In this document: positions 15,230 through 24,894 of the stretch, piece after piece
Layout: each line of letters starts with the position of its first letter
How positions within the stretch are numbered: the stretch's first letter is position 1
The notes under the pieces: generated by a model
Told to the model about the DNA's origin: nothing
The model's input: only the letters and a program-made list of their open reading frames with translations
Database searches by the model: none
Assembly (NCBI GenBank): GCA_047635695.1
Contig: JBLILN010000019.1
Span: forward strand, 1 to 30,450
Origin: UBA2136 sp047635695
GTDB taxonomy: Bacteria; Pseudomonadota; Alphaproteobacteria; UBA2136
DNA: 30,450 nucleotides
Direction of reading: 5' to 3'
Position numbers and translations under genes: made by a program

Positions 15230-17894
15230 TTATTCTGTCGTCGTGCTCCAATGGGTAATGTGTGAGCCAACCTGAATAGTGGATACTTTCTCTGTCAGGC
15301 TTACTGCACTTGATGTATGACGCACGGCAAGCGTATCACTTGCTGTTACAGTTGTTGTACCGTCACCCGCTGTCCATGAGCCCGCATTCTTTTGCACTTC
15401 TGCACCATTACTAGCATATACTTTTTGTACAGTTGTTAAGCTGGCGTCCATTGTCATGCTGTTACTGGTAATAACGGTTGAAGCACTCACACTTACTTGG
15501 TCGGTAAATATAAAGTTACCTGGGTCATTGTGTGTACCACCATATATCATTTCTTCAATATAGCCTGGAGGGGCATAAGCAATGGTAGAACCGCTTAAAG
15601 CCAAGGTAATATCAGTTGTGGTTGTTAACCTTACTTGATCGGCCGCATACCAAGTACCGTTCGCAAATAAGATACCTCGCCCTTTTGTAGAGCTGCCCGT
15701 TGTGTCGTTATTTGTCCAAGTTATCCCGTCTGTTGAGTAGGCGAATGAAGGGTTGCCGGCCACAACAGCGCTGACATAATAACCGTTGGCATAAACACAT
15801 TGGTAATCTCTAACTCTGCCAGGGTTAAATTCTGTCCAGCTCGCACCGGCATCGTCTGAATAAGCAGACATATAACCTGATGAATTCACGGCCACCATAC
15901 GGCCATTACCGATACAAACATCATAGTTTGTACTGGCAGGGTGGGTAGAAATACTTTTGCTTGTTGTCCAAGTTAAACCATTGTCAGTTGATTTTTTCAA
16001 GTTCCAATTAGCAAACTCACCATACCAGTCACCCTTGTATTCTTTGAGCCTGCGCCCGCCACCTATACCTGTTATTTCGCTCCAGTTAACACCGTCTGTT
16101 GATGTTAAAAGGTTTGTTGCGTAATAACCGTGTACAAACCACCTACCGTTACCGTAAGCTACAAAAGTCATAGCATCACCAGAAGCATAGTAGCTAGACA
16201 CATCTGAAACCTGCCAGTCAAAGGCGTCATCAGATGATAAGACAATACCGTCACTTGTCGTCGCAACCCATTTACCGTCACCATAGCCGATATCAACTAT
16301 GTCTGTCAGGCTGGCACTCATTGTGGTCATATCTAGCACCAACCAGTCACTATCATCTCTAGACAAATGAAGGTTATTATCACTCGTAGATATAGCAAAA
16401 CTCACCAAATATTCTTCTGTTGTCACGCCCCAATGGGTGATATGCGTGCCCACTTGAATGGTTGACACCATTTGCTTTAAGCTAGCAACATGCGTTGTTA
16501 GGCTAATTTCAAGTGTATCATTTGCTGTTACTGTTGTCGTACCGTCACCAGCCACCCAAGAACCGCCATTAACACGAATATCAGCGCCATTACCTGCATA
16601 AACCTTTTGTGCACTGGTCATGGTTGGTGAAATTGTTATTGCATCACTGATAACAACAGCGCTTAAGCTAACGCCTACAACGTCGGTAAAGCTAAATTCT
16701 CCTGGGTCATTGTGTGTACCACCATATATCATTTCTTCAATAGAGCCTGGGGGGTCATAAGCAATGGTAGAACCGCTTAAAGCCAGGGTAATATCAGTTG
16801 TGGTTGTTAACCTTGCTTGATCGGCCGCATACCAAGTACCGTTCGCAAATAAGATACCTCGCCCTTTTGTAGAGCTGCCCGTTGTGTCGTTATTTGTCCA
16901 AGTTATCCCGTCTGTTGAGTAGGCGAATGAAGGGCTGCCGCCCACAACAGCGCTGACATAATAACCGTTGGCATAAACACATTGGTAATCTCTAACTCTG
17001 CCAGGGTTAAATTCTGTCCAGCTCGCACCGGCATCGTCTGAATAAGCAGACATATAACCTGATGAATTCACGGCCACCATACGGCCATTACCGATACAAA
17101 CATCATAGTTTCTACTGGCAGGGTGGGTAGAAATACTTTTGCTTGTTGTCCAAGTTAAACCATTGTCAGTTGATTTTTTCAAATTCCAACCACCAAACAC
17201 ACCAAACCAGTCACCCTTGTATTCTTTAAGCCTCTGTCCAGAACCGACTCCTGCTATTTCGCTCCAGTTAACACCGTCTGTTGATGTTAAAAGGTTTGTT
17301 TTGCTATCACTATGTATAAACCACCTGCCGTTACCGTAAGCTACAAAAGTCATAGTATCACCAGAAGCATAGTAGCTAGACACATCTGAAACCTGCCAGT
17401 TAAACGCGTCGTCAGATGATAAAATTATGCCATCACTCGTTGATACAACCCATTTACCGTCACCATAACCGATATCAGCTATACTTGTCAGGCTGGCACT
17501 CATTGTGGTCATATCTAGCACCAACCAGTTACTACCATCTTTCGATATATGAAGAGTATTGTCGTCCACAGATATCGCAAAACTCACCAAATATTCTTCT
17601 GTTGTCACGCCCCAATGGGTGATATACGTGCCCACTTGAATGGTGGACACAGTTTGCTTTAAGCTAACAACAGGCGTTGTGAGACTAATTTCAAGTGTAT
17701 CATTTGCTGTGACTGTTGTCGTACCGTCACCAGCCACCCAAGAACCGCCATTAACACGAATATCAGCGCCATTACCTGCATAAACCTTTTGTGTACTGGT
17801 CATGGTTGATGAAATTGTTATTGCATCACTGATAACAACAGCGCTTAAGCTAACGCCTACAACGTCGGTAAAGCTAAATTCTCCTGGGTCATTG
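15230..17894 (-). repeat. 1182-bp in-frame tandem repeat, about 2.25 copies
   Basis: The anchor word around CCAATGGGT recurs with starts at 15240, 16422 and 17604, exactly 1182 bases (394 codons) apart. Blocks such as 15560-15980 against 16742-17162 differ at only a few bases, while other parts (loops near 16030-16150 and 16340-16400) differ more. Homology to the third, partial copy runs from 17604 to about 17894. One unit is one propeller plus one Ig-like linker. Confidence 0.9.
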
Positions 17895-19195
17895 ATAACG
17901 CCACCGTAAGCACCATCAATAATACTTGTGCCGTAGGGTATTTTAACCCCTGTAATAGTTGAATAGTCTGTGCTAGATGCAATTTGCCCATCTTCACTGG
18001 CAATGATAAGTTGCCCATTACCAAAGGCAATAGGTCCTCTATAATCATAATAGAGATCAAATCCTGTGTCAAAGCTTGTCCATGAGCCTAAAATATCATC
18101 CACAGCGTTACTACTTATATATTTTATACTACTACCACCTAGACTATTACCAACAAAGGTATAAGGTCCTGCAGAAATACCTTTCCCTATGGCTGTAGGA
18201 ATGATCGTGTGGTTTACACCAATGTCATCTTCATGGACCACAATAGACGTGTTCGTCGTTGGGTTAGCTATAATATAAGCACCGTTCGCATATATAATAC
18301 CCCGCGTCCAGCTACCTGTTGAGCCCCAACCATAAGTTGTCCAATTGGCACCATTGTCCGCAGAATAAGCATAATGCTTACCACCACCCAAAACCCAATA
18401 ATTTTTACCTTTTACTAGACCGATGCCTACAGAACCCGTATTTGCCAAACCTGCTTGTGACCAATTTAAACCGTCACTTGAAGTGATGACAGATGCTGAA
18501 TTTGCCCCACCTGTATATGTATTTTCTACCGTCATCCACAAACCATCAACATATTGTATTTTCCCTAAATAATAAAGGGTACCTGGAATGCTTGAGAGGT
18601 CAATTTCAGTCCATGTTTTACCGTCGGTTGACGTAATCATGACAGCCAAATTATTGCTTCTGTATTTACCCACGGCTACCCAACGGCCATTACCATAGGC
18701 AACGTCATTTATATTTAAAGATTCTGTTGTTGGTAAGTCAGCAGCATACCAGCTTAAACCGTCTGAGGAGACAAGCAATTGATCACTTGAACCGACAGCA
18801 ACCCAACTAATATCAGGAAGGGTTGAAACACAGGCGTTGCTATTCATAAAATACCAGTCACTGCCATCACACATTTGCATTGCACCTGCGTTATAGTGTT
18901 GCTGACCTGTTTGCGTACAAGCCCCTTGTGATGTACCGCATTTGAAAGAAGTTTCATAAGAACCGTTACAATAGACAAGGTCACTACCTGTCCATTCAAT
19001 TTCACCTGCGTTGCTACAGGCCGTGGTGGTTACAGTGCCAGCCAAACGCTTTTCAAGGCCCGCAACACAAGCCGTAAAACCAAGTGTTGTTGCATTATAT
19101 TCAAGGCTACCTTCATCACTACAAGAAACGGCAAATGCGGACGATGTAAACACCATCATAAAAGTAAAAATAAAGCTGAATAGTGTACTTTTCAT
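15230..19195 (-). CDS. Large secreted multi-propeller surface protein
   Basis: The product is 1321 residues. A signal peptide (MKSTLFSFIFTFMMVFTSSAFA) is followed by a Cys-rich region of short repeats of the form C-x-G-x-x-x-Y/W-N/T (to about residue 125). Three beta-propeller-like modules follow, built from sialidase/Asp-box-type blades (SSDGLSW, STDGKTW, STDGVNW, YGNGRWVAVG). Each propeller is followed by an Ig-like linker of about 104 residues (DPGEFSFTDVVGVSLSAVV...TIQVGTYITHWGVTTE). Modules 2 and 3 are nearly identical copies. The protein ends exactly at the linker boundary, without any membrane anchor or autotransporter barrel. AAGGA lies 6 bases before the ATG, 19 bases after the S74 fibre gene, so the two are co-transcribed. 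A role in adhesion or glycan binding is inferred from architecture; no catalytic sialidase motif set is evident. Confidence 0.85.
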   Translation of the reverse strand: MKSTLFSFIFTFMMVFTSSAFAVSCSDEGSLEYNATTLGFTACVAGLEKRLAGTVTTTACSNAGEIEWTGSDLVYCNGSYETSFKCGTSQGACTQTGQQHYNAGAMQMCDGSDWYFMNSNACVSTLPDISWVAVGSSDQLLVSSDGLSWYAADLPTTESLNINDVAYGNGRWVAVGKYRSNNLAVMITSTDGKTWTEIDLSSIPGTLYYLGKIQYVDGLWMTVENTYTGGANSASVITSSDGLNWSQAGLANTGSVGIGLVKGKNYWVLGGGKHYAYSADNGANWTTYGWGSTGSWTRGIIYANGAYIIANPTTNTSIVVHEDDIGVNHTIIPTAIGKGISAGPYTFVGNSLGGSSIKYISSNAVDDILGSWTSFDTGFDLYYDYRGPIAFGNGQLIIASEDGQIASSTDYSTITGVKIPYGTSIIDGAYGGVINDPGEFSFTDVVGVSLSAVVISDAITISSTMTSTQKVYAGNGADIRVNGGSWVAGDGTTTVTANDTLEISLTTPVVSLKQTVSTIQVGTYITHWGVTTEEYLVSFAISVDDNTLHISKDGSNWLVLDMTTMSASLTSIADIGYGDGKWVVSTSDGIILSSDDAFNWQVSDVSSYYASGDTMTFVAYGNGRWFIHSDSKTNLLTSTDGVNWSEIAGVGSGQRLKEYKGDWFGVFGGWNLKKSTDNGLTWTTSKSISTHPASRNYDVCIGNGRMVAVNSSGYMSAYSDDAGASWTEFNPGRVRDYQCVYANGYYVSAVVGGSPSFAYSTDGITWTNNDTTGSSTKGRGILFANGTWYAADQARLTTTTDITLALSGSTIAYDPPGSIEEMIYGGTHNDPGEFSFTDVVGVSLSAVVISDAITISPTMTSAQKVYAGNGADIRVNGGSWVAGDGTTTVTANDTLEISLTTHVASLKQMVSTIQVGTHITHWGVTTEEYLVSFAISTSDNNLHLSRDDSDWLVLDMTTMSASLTDIVDIGYGDGKWVATTSDGIVLSSDDAFDWQVSDVSSYYASGDAMTFVAYGNGRWFVHGYYATNLLTSTDGVNWSEITGIGGGRRLKEYKGDWYGEFANWNLKKSTDNGLTWTTSKSISTHPASTNYDVCIGNGRMVAVNSSGYMSAYSDDAGASWTEFNPGRVRDYQCVYANGYYVSAVVAGNPSFAYSTDGITWTNNDTTGSSTKGRGILFANGTWYAADQVRLTTTTDITLALSGSTIAYAPPGYIEEMIYGGTHNDPGNFIFTDQVSVSASTVITSNSMTMDASLTTVQKVYASNGAEVQKNAGSWTAGDGTTTVTASDTLAVRHTSSAVSLTEKVSTIQVGSHITHWSTTTE

Positions 19196-19214
19196 TTATT
19201 CCTTTTTCAAATGT

Positions 19215-22200
19215 TTACTTATTGTCTTTTAATAGCTGAACCTCTGCTTTTAAAGCTTCAATTTGTAGCTGTTGCTCTTGAACTGCTTGTATAAGTGGCC
19301 CTATTAAACCGATGTAATTTACAGACTTTGTTTTTATTTCATCGTCTGCTGTGTCCACAAGTATTGGGTAAATCTCTTCCAGTTCTTGCGCAATAACACC
19401 GTACTCAGTCACGTCAGGGTTAGCTTTCATCGCAAAACTAACTGCGTTAATTTTTGAAATTTTATCAAGCTGGCCATGTGGCAAGTCTTTAATATCTTGC
19501 TTCAAACGCCTGTCAGAAACATCGGTGAGTGTACCTGTGTATTGAATAGACCCTGAAACATCTAGCGTTTTCGCAGGGGCGGTTAAACCAATACCAATAA
19601 GAGGTGTCGTTGTACTAATACCCGTACCGAATATAGCACCACCAATATTCAATTGGTTAGAACCTGTAAGGCTTGGTAATGCCTGATAGGCGCCAATGAC
19701 GATATTTTCGGACCCCGCTGTTTGTCCTATACCTGCATAACCACCGATAATTACATTCATATTACCGCTTGCAAGAGCAGTCATAGCACTATCACCCAAG
19801 GCAGTATTATAGTTACCATTATTTGCATAGAGTGCAGAACGGCCTATGGCTGTATTGCTATAACCTGTAACATTATCATGATTAGAATAATACCCAAGTG
19901 CAACATTGTAATAACCCGTTGTATTATTGGTACTTGAGCGATAACCCACCGCCGTATTTCTATAACCGCCCCCTACTCCTGACAGCGTTCCTACACCGAT
20001 AGCTACACTTCTATCCCCTGTATTTTTAAATGCGCCCTTACCGATAGCCACATTGTCATTGCTCGTGCCATCATCATTCGAACCTGCACCGTTACCAATG
20101 AAGAGGCTTGAATAGTCGTCACTATCGTGAATCGCGTCCGTTAGATCATTAATCCCCATAGTTGCAACAACATTGGTTAAACTTGCACCGTCACCCACAA
20201 AGGCTGTGGCTGAAACTGTACCCGAAACGTCGAGTGCGGCAAGCGGTGTGTCCTTGCCGATACCCACATAGTCATTAACAAGGTCACCATAAATGGTGTT
20301 ACCGATGTTTAGTTCGTCAGAAGCGGTGACAGCCGTTGTGTCTGTTCCGTAACCAATAATAATATTACGTGCACCCGTTGTAACCGTTAAGCCTGCTTGA
20401 TAACCCATAAATGTGTTGTGGTTAGCACCAGTTAGCATCGCTTTACCTGCAGAGGAACCAAAGATAGCGTTATAACTAAGGTTTGACGAAGCAGCAACAC
20501 CTGTACCTGCATCATAACCAAAAATGCTATTGTGTGTACCCGTCGTATCATTCATAAGTGCGTCTCTACCAACAACCGTATTATACCAACCCGTCGTATG
20601 AGAACCTAAAGCACCGTTACCGACTGCAATGTTATTACTACCTGTCGTATTAACAATTAACGCACTACCTACCGCGACATTAGCAGAACCAGAAATGTTA
20701 GAGGCTAAAGACTCTGTACCAACGGCGGTATTTGAGCTACCCGTTGTGTTGGCTGTAAGTGCGTTGTAACCAACTGCTGTGCCACCACCACTGGTGGACA
20801 GAGACAGGGCTTTAAAGCCTATAGCTGTATTATTCCCCGTCGTAGAGTTTTTAAGAGCTTGATAGCCTAAACCTATATTATTCCATGAAGTTGTACTAGA
20901 AGAAAGAACGTCTGTACCAATGGCTGTATTATAATGCCCCGTATTAAGTGTTAATGCATTAACACCTAATGCAATGTTGTTAGTTGTGTTGGTTGCAGCG
21001 GCTAGTGCATTTTTACCAATAGCAATGTTTTGATTAGCCGTACCATCGTCACTGGCACCTGCGCCGTTACCGATAAATAGGCTTGAATAATCGTCTGCAT
21101 CATGAACAGCATCAGTCAGGTCATTAATACCCATCGTTGCAACAACATTTGTTAAGCTAGCACCATCACCGACAAAAGCAGTGGCTGACACTGTACCTGA
21201 AACATCAAGTGCGGCAAGCGGTGCTATAACACCACCTATACCAATATCACCCGTTGTATCATCCATTAAGAACGAATACACAGACCCAAGGGTACTCAGG
21301 CCAAGGTCACCATTATAAGCACTCATATAAACCTTATTAGTACCTCCGTCATAACCAAGGTAACCAGCCAGCGTTGAACTATTGACATGCGCAGGACCCC
21401 AACGCATTTGAGCAGCGCTTCCTGTACCAGCTAATGTAAACTGATTTGTTAGTTTAGCTACCGTGTCGGTACCCACACCAATATAGTCAGTGGCAAGGTC
21501 ACCATATATCGTGTTACCAATATTTAATTCATCGGAAGCCGCTACAGCAGTTGTATCCGTACCTGAACCGATAAGAATATTACGTGCACCTGTTGTAACT
21601 GTTAAGCCTGACTGATAACCTACAAAGGTGTTTTCATCGGCGCCTGTTACAACAACTTTACCCGAGCTAGCGCCTAAAAAGACATTATTAGATACGTTTG
21701 TAACGCCGTTTGTACCCATACCAGCAGCATAACCAGCAGCAACGTTATCACTACCGCTCCCATTGCTGGCTAAGGCTGATGAACCTAACACAGCATTATT
21801 GCTACCCGTATTATATTGCAATGCTGCTTTACCTATAGCAATGTTTGATTTACCCACTGTAACATTCGTCAAAGCGTCAACACCAACGGCAACATTATTA
21901 TAACCAGAGGTATTTCCTTGTAATGCGGAATGCCCTATACCAATATTTTTATTACTAGACCCACCAGCATTAGCTAGTGCATCCGCACCAATACCTAAAT
22001 TAAAGTTAGCAGAACCATCGTCGCTTGCGCCTGCACCGTTACCGATGAAGAGGCTTGAATAATCGTCACTGTCATGAATCGCGTCCGTTAAATCATCAAC
22101 GCCCATTGTTACGACAACATTTGTTAAGCTGGCACCATCACCGACAAAGGCGGTGGATGAGACAACGTCAGCAAAAATAGTCCCTGAAACGTCAAGGTTA

Positions 22201-22880
22201 TATGCAGGGGCCTCTTTATTTATAGATACTTTAGACTTACCAGCACCGACCCAGCCGCCTACAAACTCAGCAACCACATGGTTACCTGTTGTAAATCTTC
22301 TAATTTTAAAGGTATCGTCGCCTTCATCATTTAAAAGCTGATAACCATTTTGCATATTCCCATGAGAACCAAAACGAACAGAGCTATTACTCCCACTAGC
22401 TGCCTGTAAATAAATTTCAGGCGTAGTTGACGCAATCCGCAGGTCTGCTGTACCTGACGGGTTATAAGTACTGTTACCGATAATAACCGTACCTTCATTT
22501 CGGATTTGCATACGCCTTGTGCCCGCGGTGTAGATGTCAATAGCGTCATTATCAGCTCCTGCTTCAGTGTTAATGTAGGTATCACCGTCTGTGTCTGTCA
22601 TAACTGTTGGTGTTGCGGCAATAACACCTGTAAGTGCTGAACCGTCACCGACAAAGGCGGTGGCTGAAACTGTGCCAGAAACGTCGAGTGCGGCGGTGCC
22701 ATTAACGGTAAGGCCCGCGTCACAAATAATATCAGACCCGTCTGTATAACAAAGTTCATTGGCGTTTAAAGAACCTGAAAAGGCAACGTCACCCCAGCTT
22801 TGCGCCTGGGCAACCTGTACCGTAAAAATTGTTACAATAGCTAAAAGAAGCCCTATAGAAAAATTATTAGCTTTCAACAT
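19215..22880 (-). CDS. Secreted fibre protein with C-terminal S74 intramolecular chaperone domain
   Basis: The product is 1221 residues from the ATG at 22880. A GTG 33 bases upstream would add 11 residues before the signal peptide, so I prefer the ATG. The signal peptide ends near QVAQAQ. Four copies of a LDVSGT(V/I)...FVGDG(A/S)(S/A)LT(N/G)V module follow, three with a LTDA(I/V)HD-DDYSSLFIGNGAG segment. Between them lie long arrays of YadA-head-like repeats (NNIAVGNGAL, NTAIGFKAL). The last 100 residues are a peptidase S74 / endosialidase chaperone domain starting VSDRRLKQDI (Ser codon at 19515-19517), with YGVIAQELEEIYP and a C-terminal coiled coil. This domain drives trimerisation and then cuts itself off. 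No barrel or phage genes are near. It is the first gene of an operon with the propeller protein. Confidence 0.87.
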   Translation of the reverse strand: MLKANNFSIGLLLAIVTIFTVQVAQAQSWGDVAFSGSLNANELCYTDGSDIICDAGLTVNGTAALDVSGTVSATAFVGDGSALTGVIAATPTVMTDTDGDTYINTEAGADNDAIDIYTAGTRRMQIRNEGTVIIGNSTYNPSGTADLRIASTTPEIYLQAASGSNSSVRFGSHGNMQNGYQLLNDEGDDTFKIRRFTTGNHVVAEFVGGWVGAGKSKVSINKEAPAYNLDVSGTIFADVVSSTAFVGDGASLTNVVVTMGVDDLTDAIHDSDDYSSLFIGNGAGASDDGSANFNLGIGADALANAGGSSNKNIGIGHSALQGNTSGYNNVAVGVDALTNVTVGKSNIAIGKAALQYNTGSNNAVLGSSALASNGSGSDNVAAGYAAGMGTNGVTNVSNNVFLGASSGKVVVTGADENTFVGYQSGLTVTTGARNILIGSGTDTTAVAASDELNIGNTIYGDLATDYIGVGTDTVAKLTNQFTLAGTGSAAQMRWGPAHVNSSTLAGYLGYDGGTNKVYMSAYNGDLGLSTLGSVYSFLMDDTTGDIGIGGVIAPLAALDVSGTVSATAFVGDGASLTNVVATMGINDLTDAVHDADDYSSLFIGNGAGASDDGTANQNIAIGKNALAAATNTTNNIALGVNALTLNTGHYNTAIGTDVLSSSTTSWNNIGLGYQALKNSTTGNNTAIGFKALSLSTSGGGTAVGYNALTANTTGSSNTAVGTESLASNISGSANVAVGSALIVNTTGSNNIAVGNGALGSHTTGWYNTVVGRDALMNDTTGTHNSIFGYDAGTGVAASSNLSYNAIFGSSAGKAMLTGANHNTFMGYQAGLTVTTGARNIIIGYGTDTTAVTASDELNIGNTIYGDLVNDYVGIGKDTPLAALDVSGTVSATAFVGDGASLTNVVATMGINDLTDAIHDSDDYSSLFIGNGAGSNDDGTSNDNVAIGKGAFKNTGDRSVAIGVGTLSGVGGGYRNTAVGYRSSTNNTTGYYNVALGYYSNHDNVTGYSNTAIGRSALYANNGNYNTALGDSAMTALASGNMNVIIGGYAGIGQTAGSENIVIGAYQALPSLTGSNQLNIGGAIFGTGISTTTPLIGIGLTAPAKTLDVSGSIQYTGTLTDVSDRRLKQDIKDLPHGQLDKISKINAVSFAMKANPDVTEYGVIAQELEEIYPILVDTADDEIKTKSVNYIGLIGPLIQAVQEQQLQIEALKAEVQLLKDNK

Positions 22881-22916
22881 ACTTTTAAGTCCGTATCTTT
22901 TTAATTTACACACACA

Positions 22917-22932
22917 ACAAGGGTAACCTTGT
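22917..22932. promoter_or_regulatory. Small inverted repeat before the fibre gene
   Basis: ACAAGG-GTAA-CCTTGT is a perfect 6-bp inverted repeat about 37 bases before the fibre ATG. On the minus strand the word ATGTTTACA directly precedes it; the same 9-mer occurs in the palindrome before the ABC gene at 12972-12990. It could be an operator or chance. Confidence 0.25.
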
Positions 22933-23086
22933 AAACATTTTCACACTAAATGCAACAACCCTGCCAAAAAAGAGGCAGAACACACCTTATCGTTATATTA
23001 TAGATTGTAACACAAGTTATTGTTTAAAAATACTGACATTTAACAATTAAACCACCGTTTATAATGCAAGTATCAAATGTTACACT

Positions 23087-23476
23087 TTAACCAAACAAAG
23101 CAAGAAAGTAATTCACGCCTGCAAAAATAACCACAATTTTAGCTGCTAAACTCAGGTAAATTTTTGGAACACCTTTATAGTCGTCACATTCAATATTATC
23201 AACGCTTACCCATATAGATTTTAACACCCATACGACATATGGAAAAATAATGATCAAGGCCAATGACTTACCAAGACGCCCGCCAGTAGCGGTTAACGGT
23301 GCTACAAAAAGCAACGAAAGAGCAAAGGAAATAGCCATACCATATAACCAGAAAACTTTATGAAGCATAACCTTACCAGCCCAACAGTCCTTCAGTAAAC
23401 TCACAAAGTTTTTTGCGCGTTCTTCGCCTATTACCTTAGAGCTGTAGCCTTGAACAGCTTTCCAAATTTTTATCAT
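23087..23476 (-). CDS. Small membrane protein of unknown function, end of the PDH operon
   Basis: I do not recognise this 129-residue protein. A basic amphipathic N-terminal part (residues 1-40, with KIWKAVQGYSSKVIGEERAK) is followed by three likely membrane helices at about 44-63, 70-90 and 108-128. A conserved-looking acidic loop (VDNIECDDYKG) lies between helices two and three. It begins 11 bases after lpd and so is probably the last gene of the PDH operon. No terminator is obvious in the 170 bases that follow. Confidence 0.7.
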   Translation of the reverse strand: MIKIWKAVQGYSSKVIGEERAKNFVSLLKDCWAGKVMLHKVFWLYGMAISFALSLLFVAPLTATGGRLGKSLALIIIFPYVVWVLKSIWVSVDNIECDDYKGVPKIYLSLAAKIVVIFAGVNYFLALFG

Positions 23477-23487
23477 TATTTTTACCT

Positions 23488-24894
23488 TTATGAATTTAAT
23501 GCCCTGTTATCACTATCTAATGTAGCTTCGCCTATCATCTCAGATAATGTGGGATGTGGCAAGCATGCGTTAATCAGGTCTTGCTCTGTACATTCCATAC
23601 TTTTACCTAGGACAAATGTTGTAATCATTTCTGTCGCTTCAGCGCCAATAATATGTGCGCCCAATAACTCGCCTGTATGCTTGTCAAAAATTGTTTTTAC
23701 AAAACCTTCCGTTTCCCCTGCCGCCAGTGCCTTACCGTTAGCGCCATAGTCAAAAAGACCAATTTTAATATCTAAACCTTGCTCGTTCGCCTGTGTTTCT
23801 GTCAGGCCAACGCTTGCAATTTGTGGCGTACAATATGTACAGCCTGGTATTGTTGTGTAATCCATTTTATGTGGTTTTTTACCAGCAATAAATTCAGCAC
23901 AAATAACACCCTCGTGCGAAGCCACATGTGCAAGCTGTTGACGCCCCACAATATCACCCACAGCGTAAATATTTTCAATGTTGGTTTGATAGTTAGAATC
24001 AACCGCGATAATGCCCCTATCATGACGCACATCAATAGCATCTAAACCTAGACCTTCAACATTACCCTGAATACCAATAGCCAAAAGAACTTTTTCATAT
24101 TTATGGGCTATCGTTTTACCCTTAAGTTCAAGTAAAGCCTCTACATTAGATTTACCAACCTTTAAGCCCAAAACTTTTGCAGTAGTATCAATTTTCATAC
24201 CCTGTTTTTTTAAAGACTTTAAGGCGAATTTAGATACTTCCAAGTCTTCCACTGGCAAGATACGATCAAGCGCCTCAACCACATGAACGTCACAACCAAG
24301 CGTATTATAAAAACTTGCAAATTCAATACCGATAGCACCACTACCAATGACCAATAATGATTTTGGCATTTTGGTGGGTGTCATAGCGTCACGATACGTC
24401 CAAATATTTTTACCGTCAGCTTCTAAGGCACCTGGAATTTGACGTGCCCTTGCACCTGTAGCAATAATAGCATTCTTAAACACAAGCGTTTTTGATGAAT
24501 CATCATTCATTTTTACATCAATGGCTTTTGGCCCTTTAAATTTAGCAGTACCTTCAAATACAGTAACGTTATTCTTTTTCATTAAGAAGGCAACACCATC
24601 GCTTAGCCCTGATGACACATCACGGCTACGTTCAATAAGCTTTTTAATATCGACGGTTGCCTCACCTGTTTTAATACCAAAATCGGCTGCTTTTTTAATG
24701 GTTTTAAAGACTTCAGAAGCCTTTAGAAGCGCTTTTGTAGGAATACAACCCCAATTCAAGCAAATACCACCTAAATTTTCTTTTTCAATCACAGCCACAT
24801 TTAAGCCCAACTGTGAAGCACGGATAGCCGCCACATAGCCACCAGGTCCACCACCAATTACGACAACATCGAATGAGCTTTCTACTTTGGACAT
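23488..24894 (-). CDS. lpd: Dihydrolipoyl dehydrogenase (E3)
   Basis: E3 re-oxidises the dihydrolipoyl arm of PdhC and passes electrons through FAD to NAD. The protein is 468 residues. It has an N-terminal FAD motif (VVIGGGPGGYVAA), the redox disulfide in GGICLNWGCIPTK, an NAD motif (VIGSGAIGIEFASFY) and the C-terminal dimer-interface catalytic pair in LPHPTLSE (His and Glu both kept). Length is typical. Its ATG overlaps the preceding Nudix stop codon by one base (TAATG), which suggests translational coupling. It belongs with the pdhA-pdhB-pdhC genes upstream. Confidence 0.96.
   Translation of the reverse strand: MSKVESSFDVVVIGGGPGGYVAAIRASQLGLNVAVIEKENLGGICLNWGCIPTKALLKASEVFKTIKKAADFGIKTGEATVDIKKLIERSRDVSSGLSDGVAFLMKKNNVTVFEGTAKFKGPKAIDVKMNDDSSKTLVFKNAIIATGARARQIPGALEADGKNIWTYRDAMTPTKMPKSLLVIGSGAIGIEFASFYNTLGCDVHVVEALDRILPVEDLEVSKFALKSLKKQGMKIDTTAKVLGLKVGKSNVEALLELKGKTIAHKYEKVLLAIGIQGNVEGLGLDAIDVRHDRGIIAVDSNYQTNIENIYAVGDIVGRQQLAHVASHEGVICAEFIAGKKPHKMDYTTIPGCTYCTPQIASVGLTETQANEQGLDIKIGLFDYGANGKALAAGETEGFVKTIFDKHTGELLGAHIIGAEATEMITTFVLGKSMECTEQDLINACLPHPTLSEMIGEATLDSDNRALNS

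Noticed and set aside
19700..22050. CRISPR-like or satellite repeat array suggested by short periodic words
   Set aside because: The periodicity is imperfect, in frame, and explained by repeated NxAIGxxAL protein motifs.
19215..22880. Prophage or phage tail-fibre locus suggested by the S74 domain
   Set aside because: No capsid, tail, lysis or integrase gene flanks it. The product has a signal peptide, and housekeeping genes lie on both sides.
22961..22978. CTGCC-AAAAAAGA-GGCAG as a terminator for the PDH operon
   Set aside because: Only 5 bp with an 8-base loop and no U-run on the minus strand.
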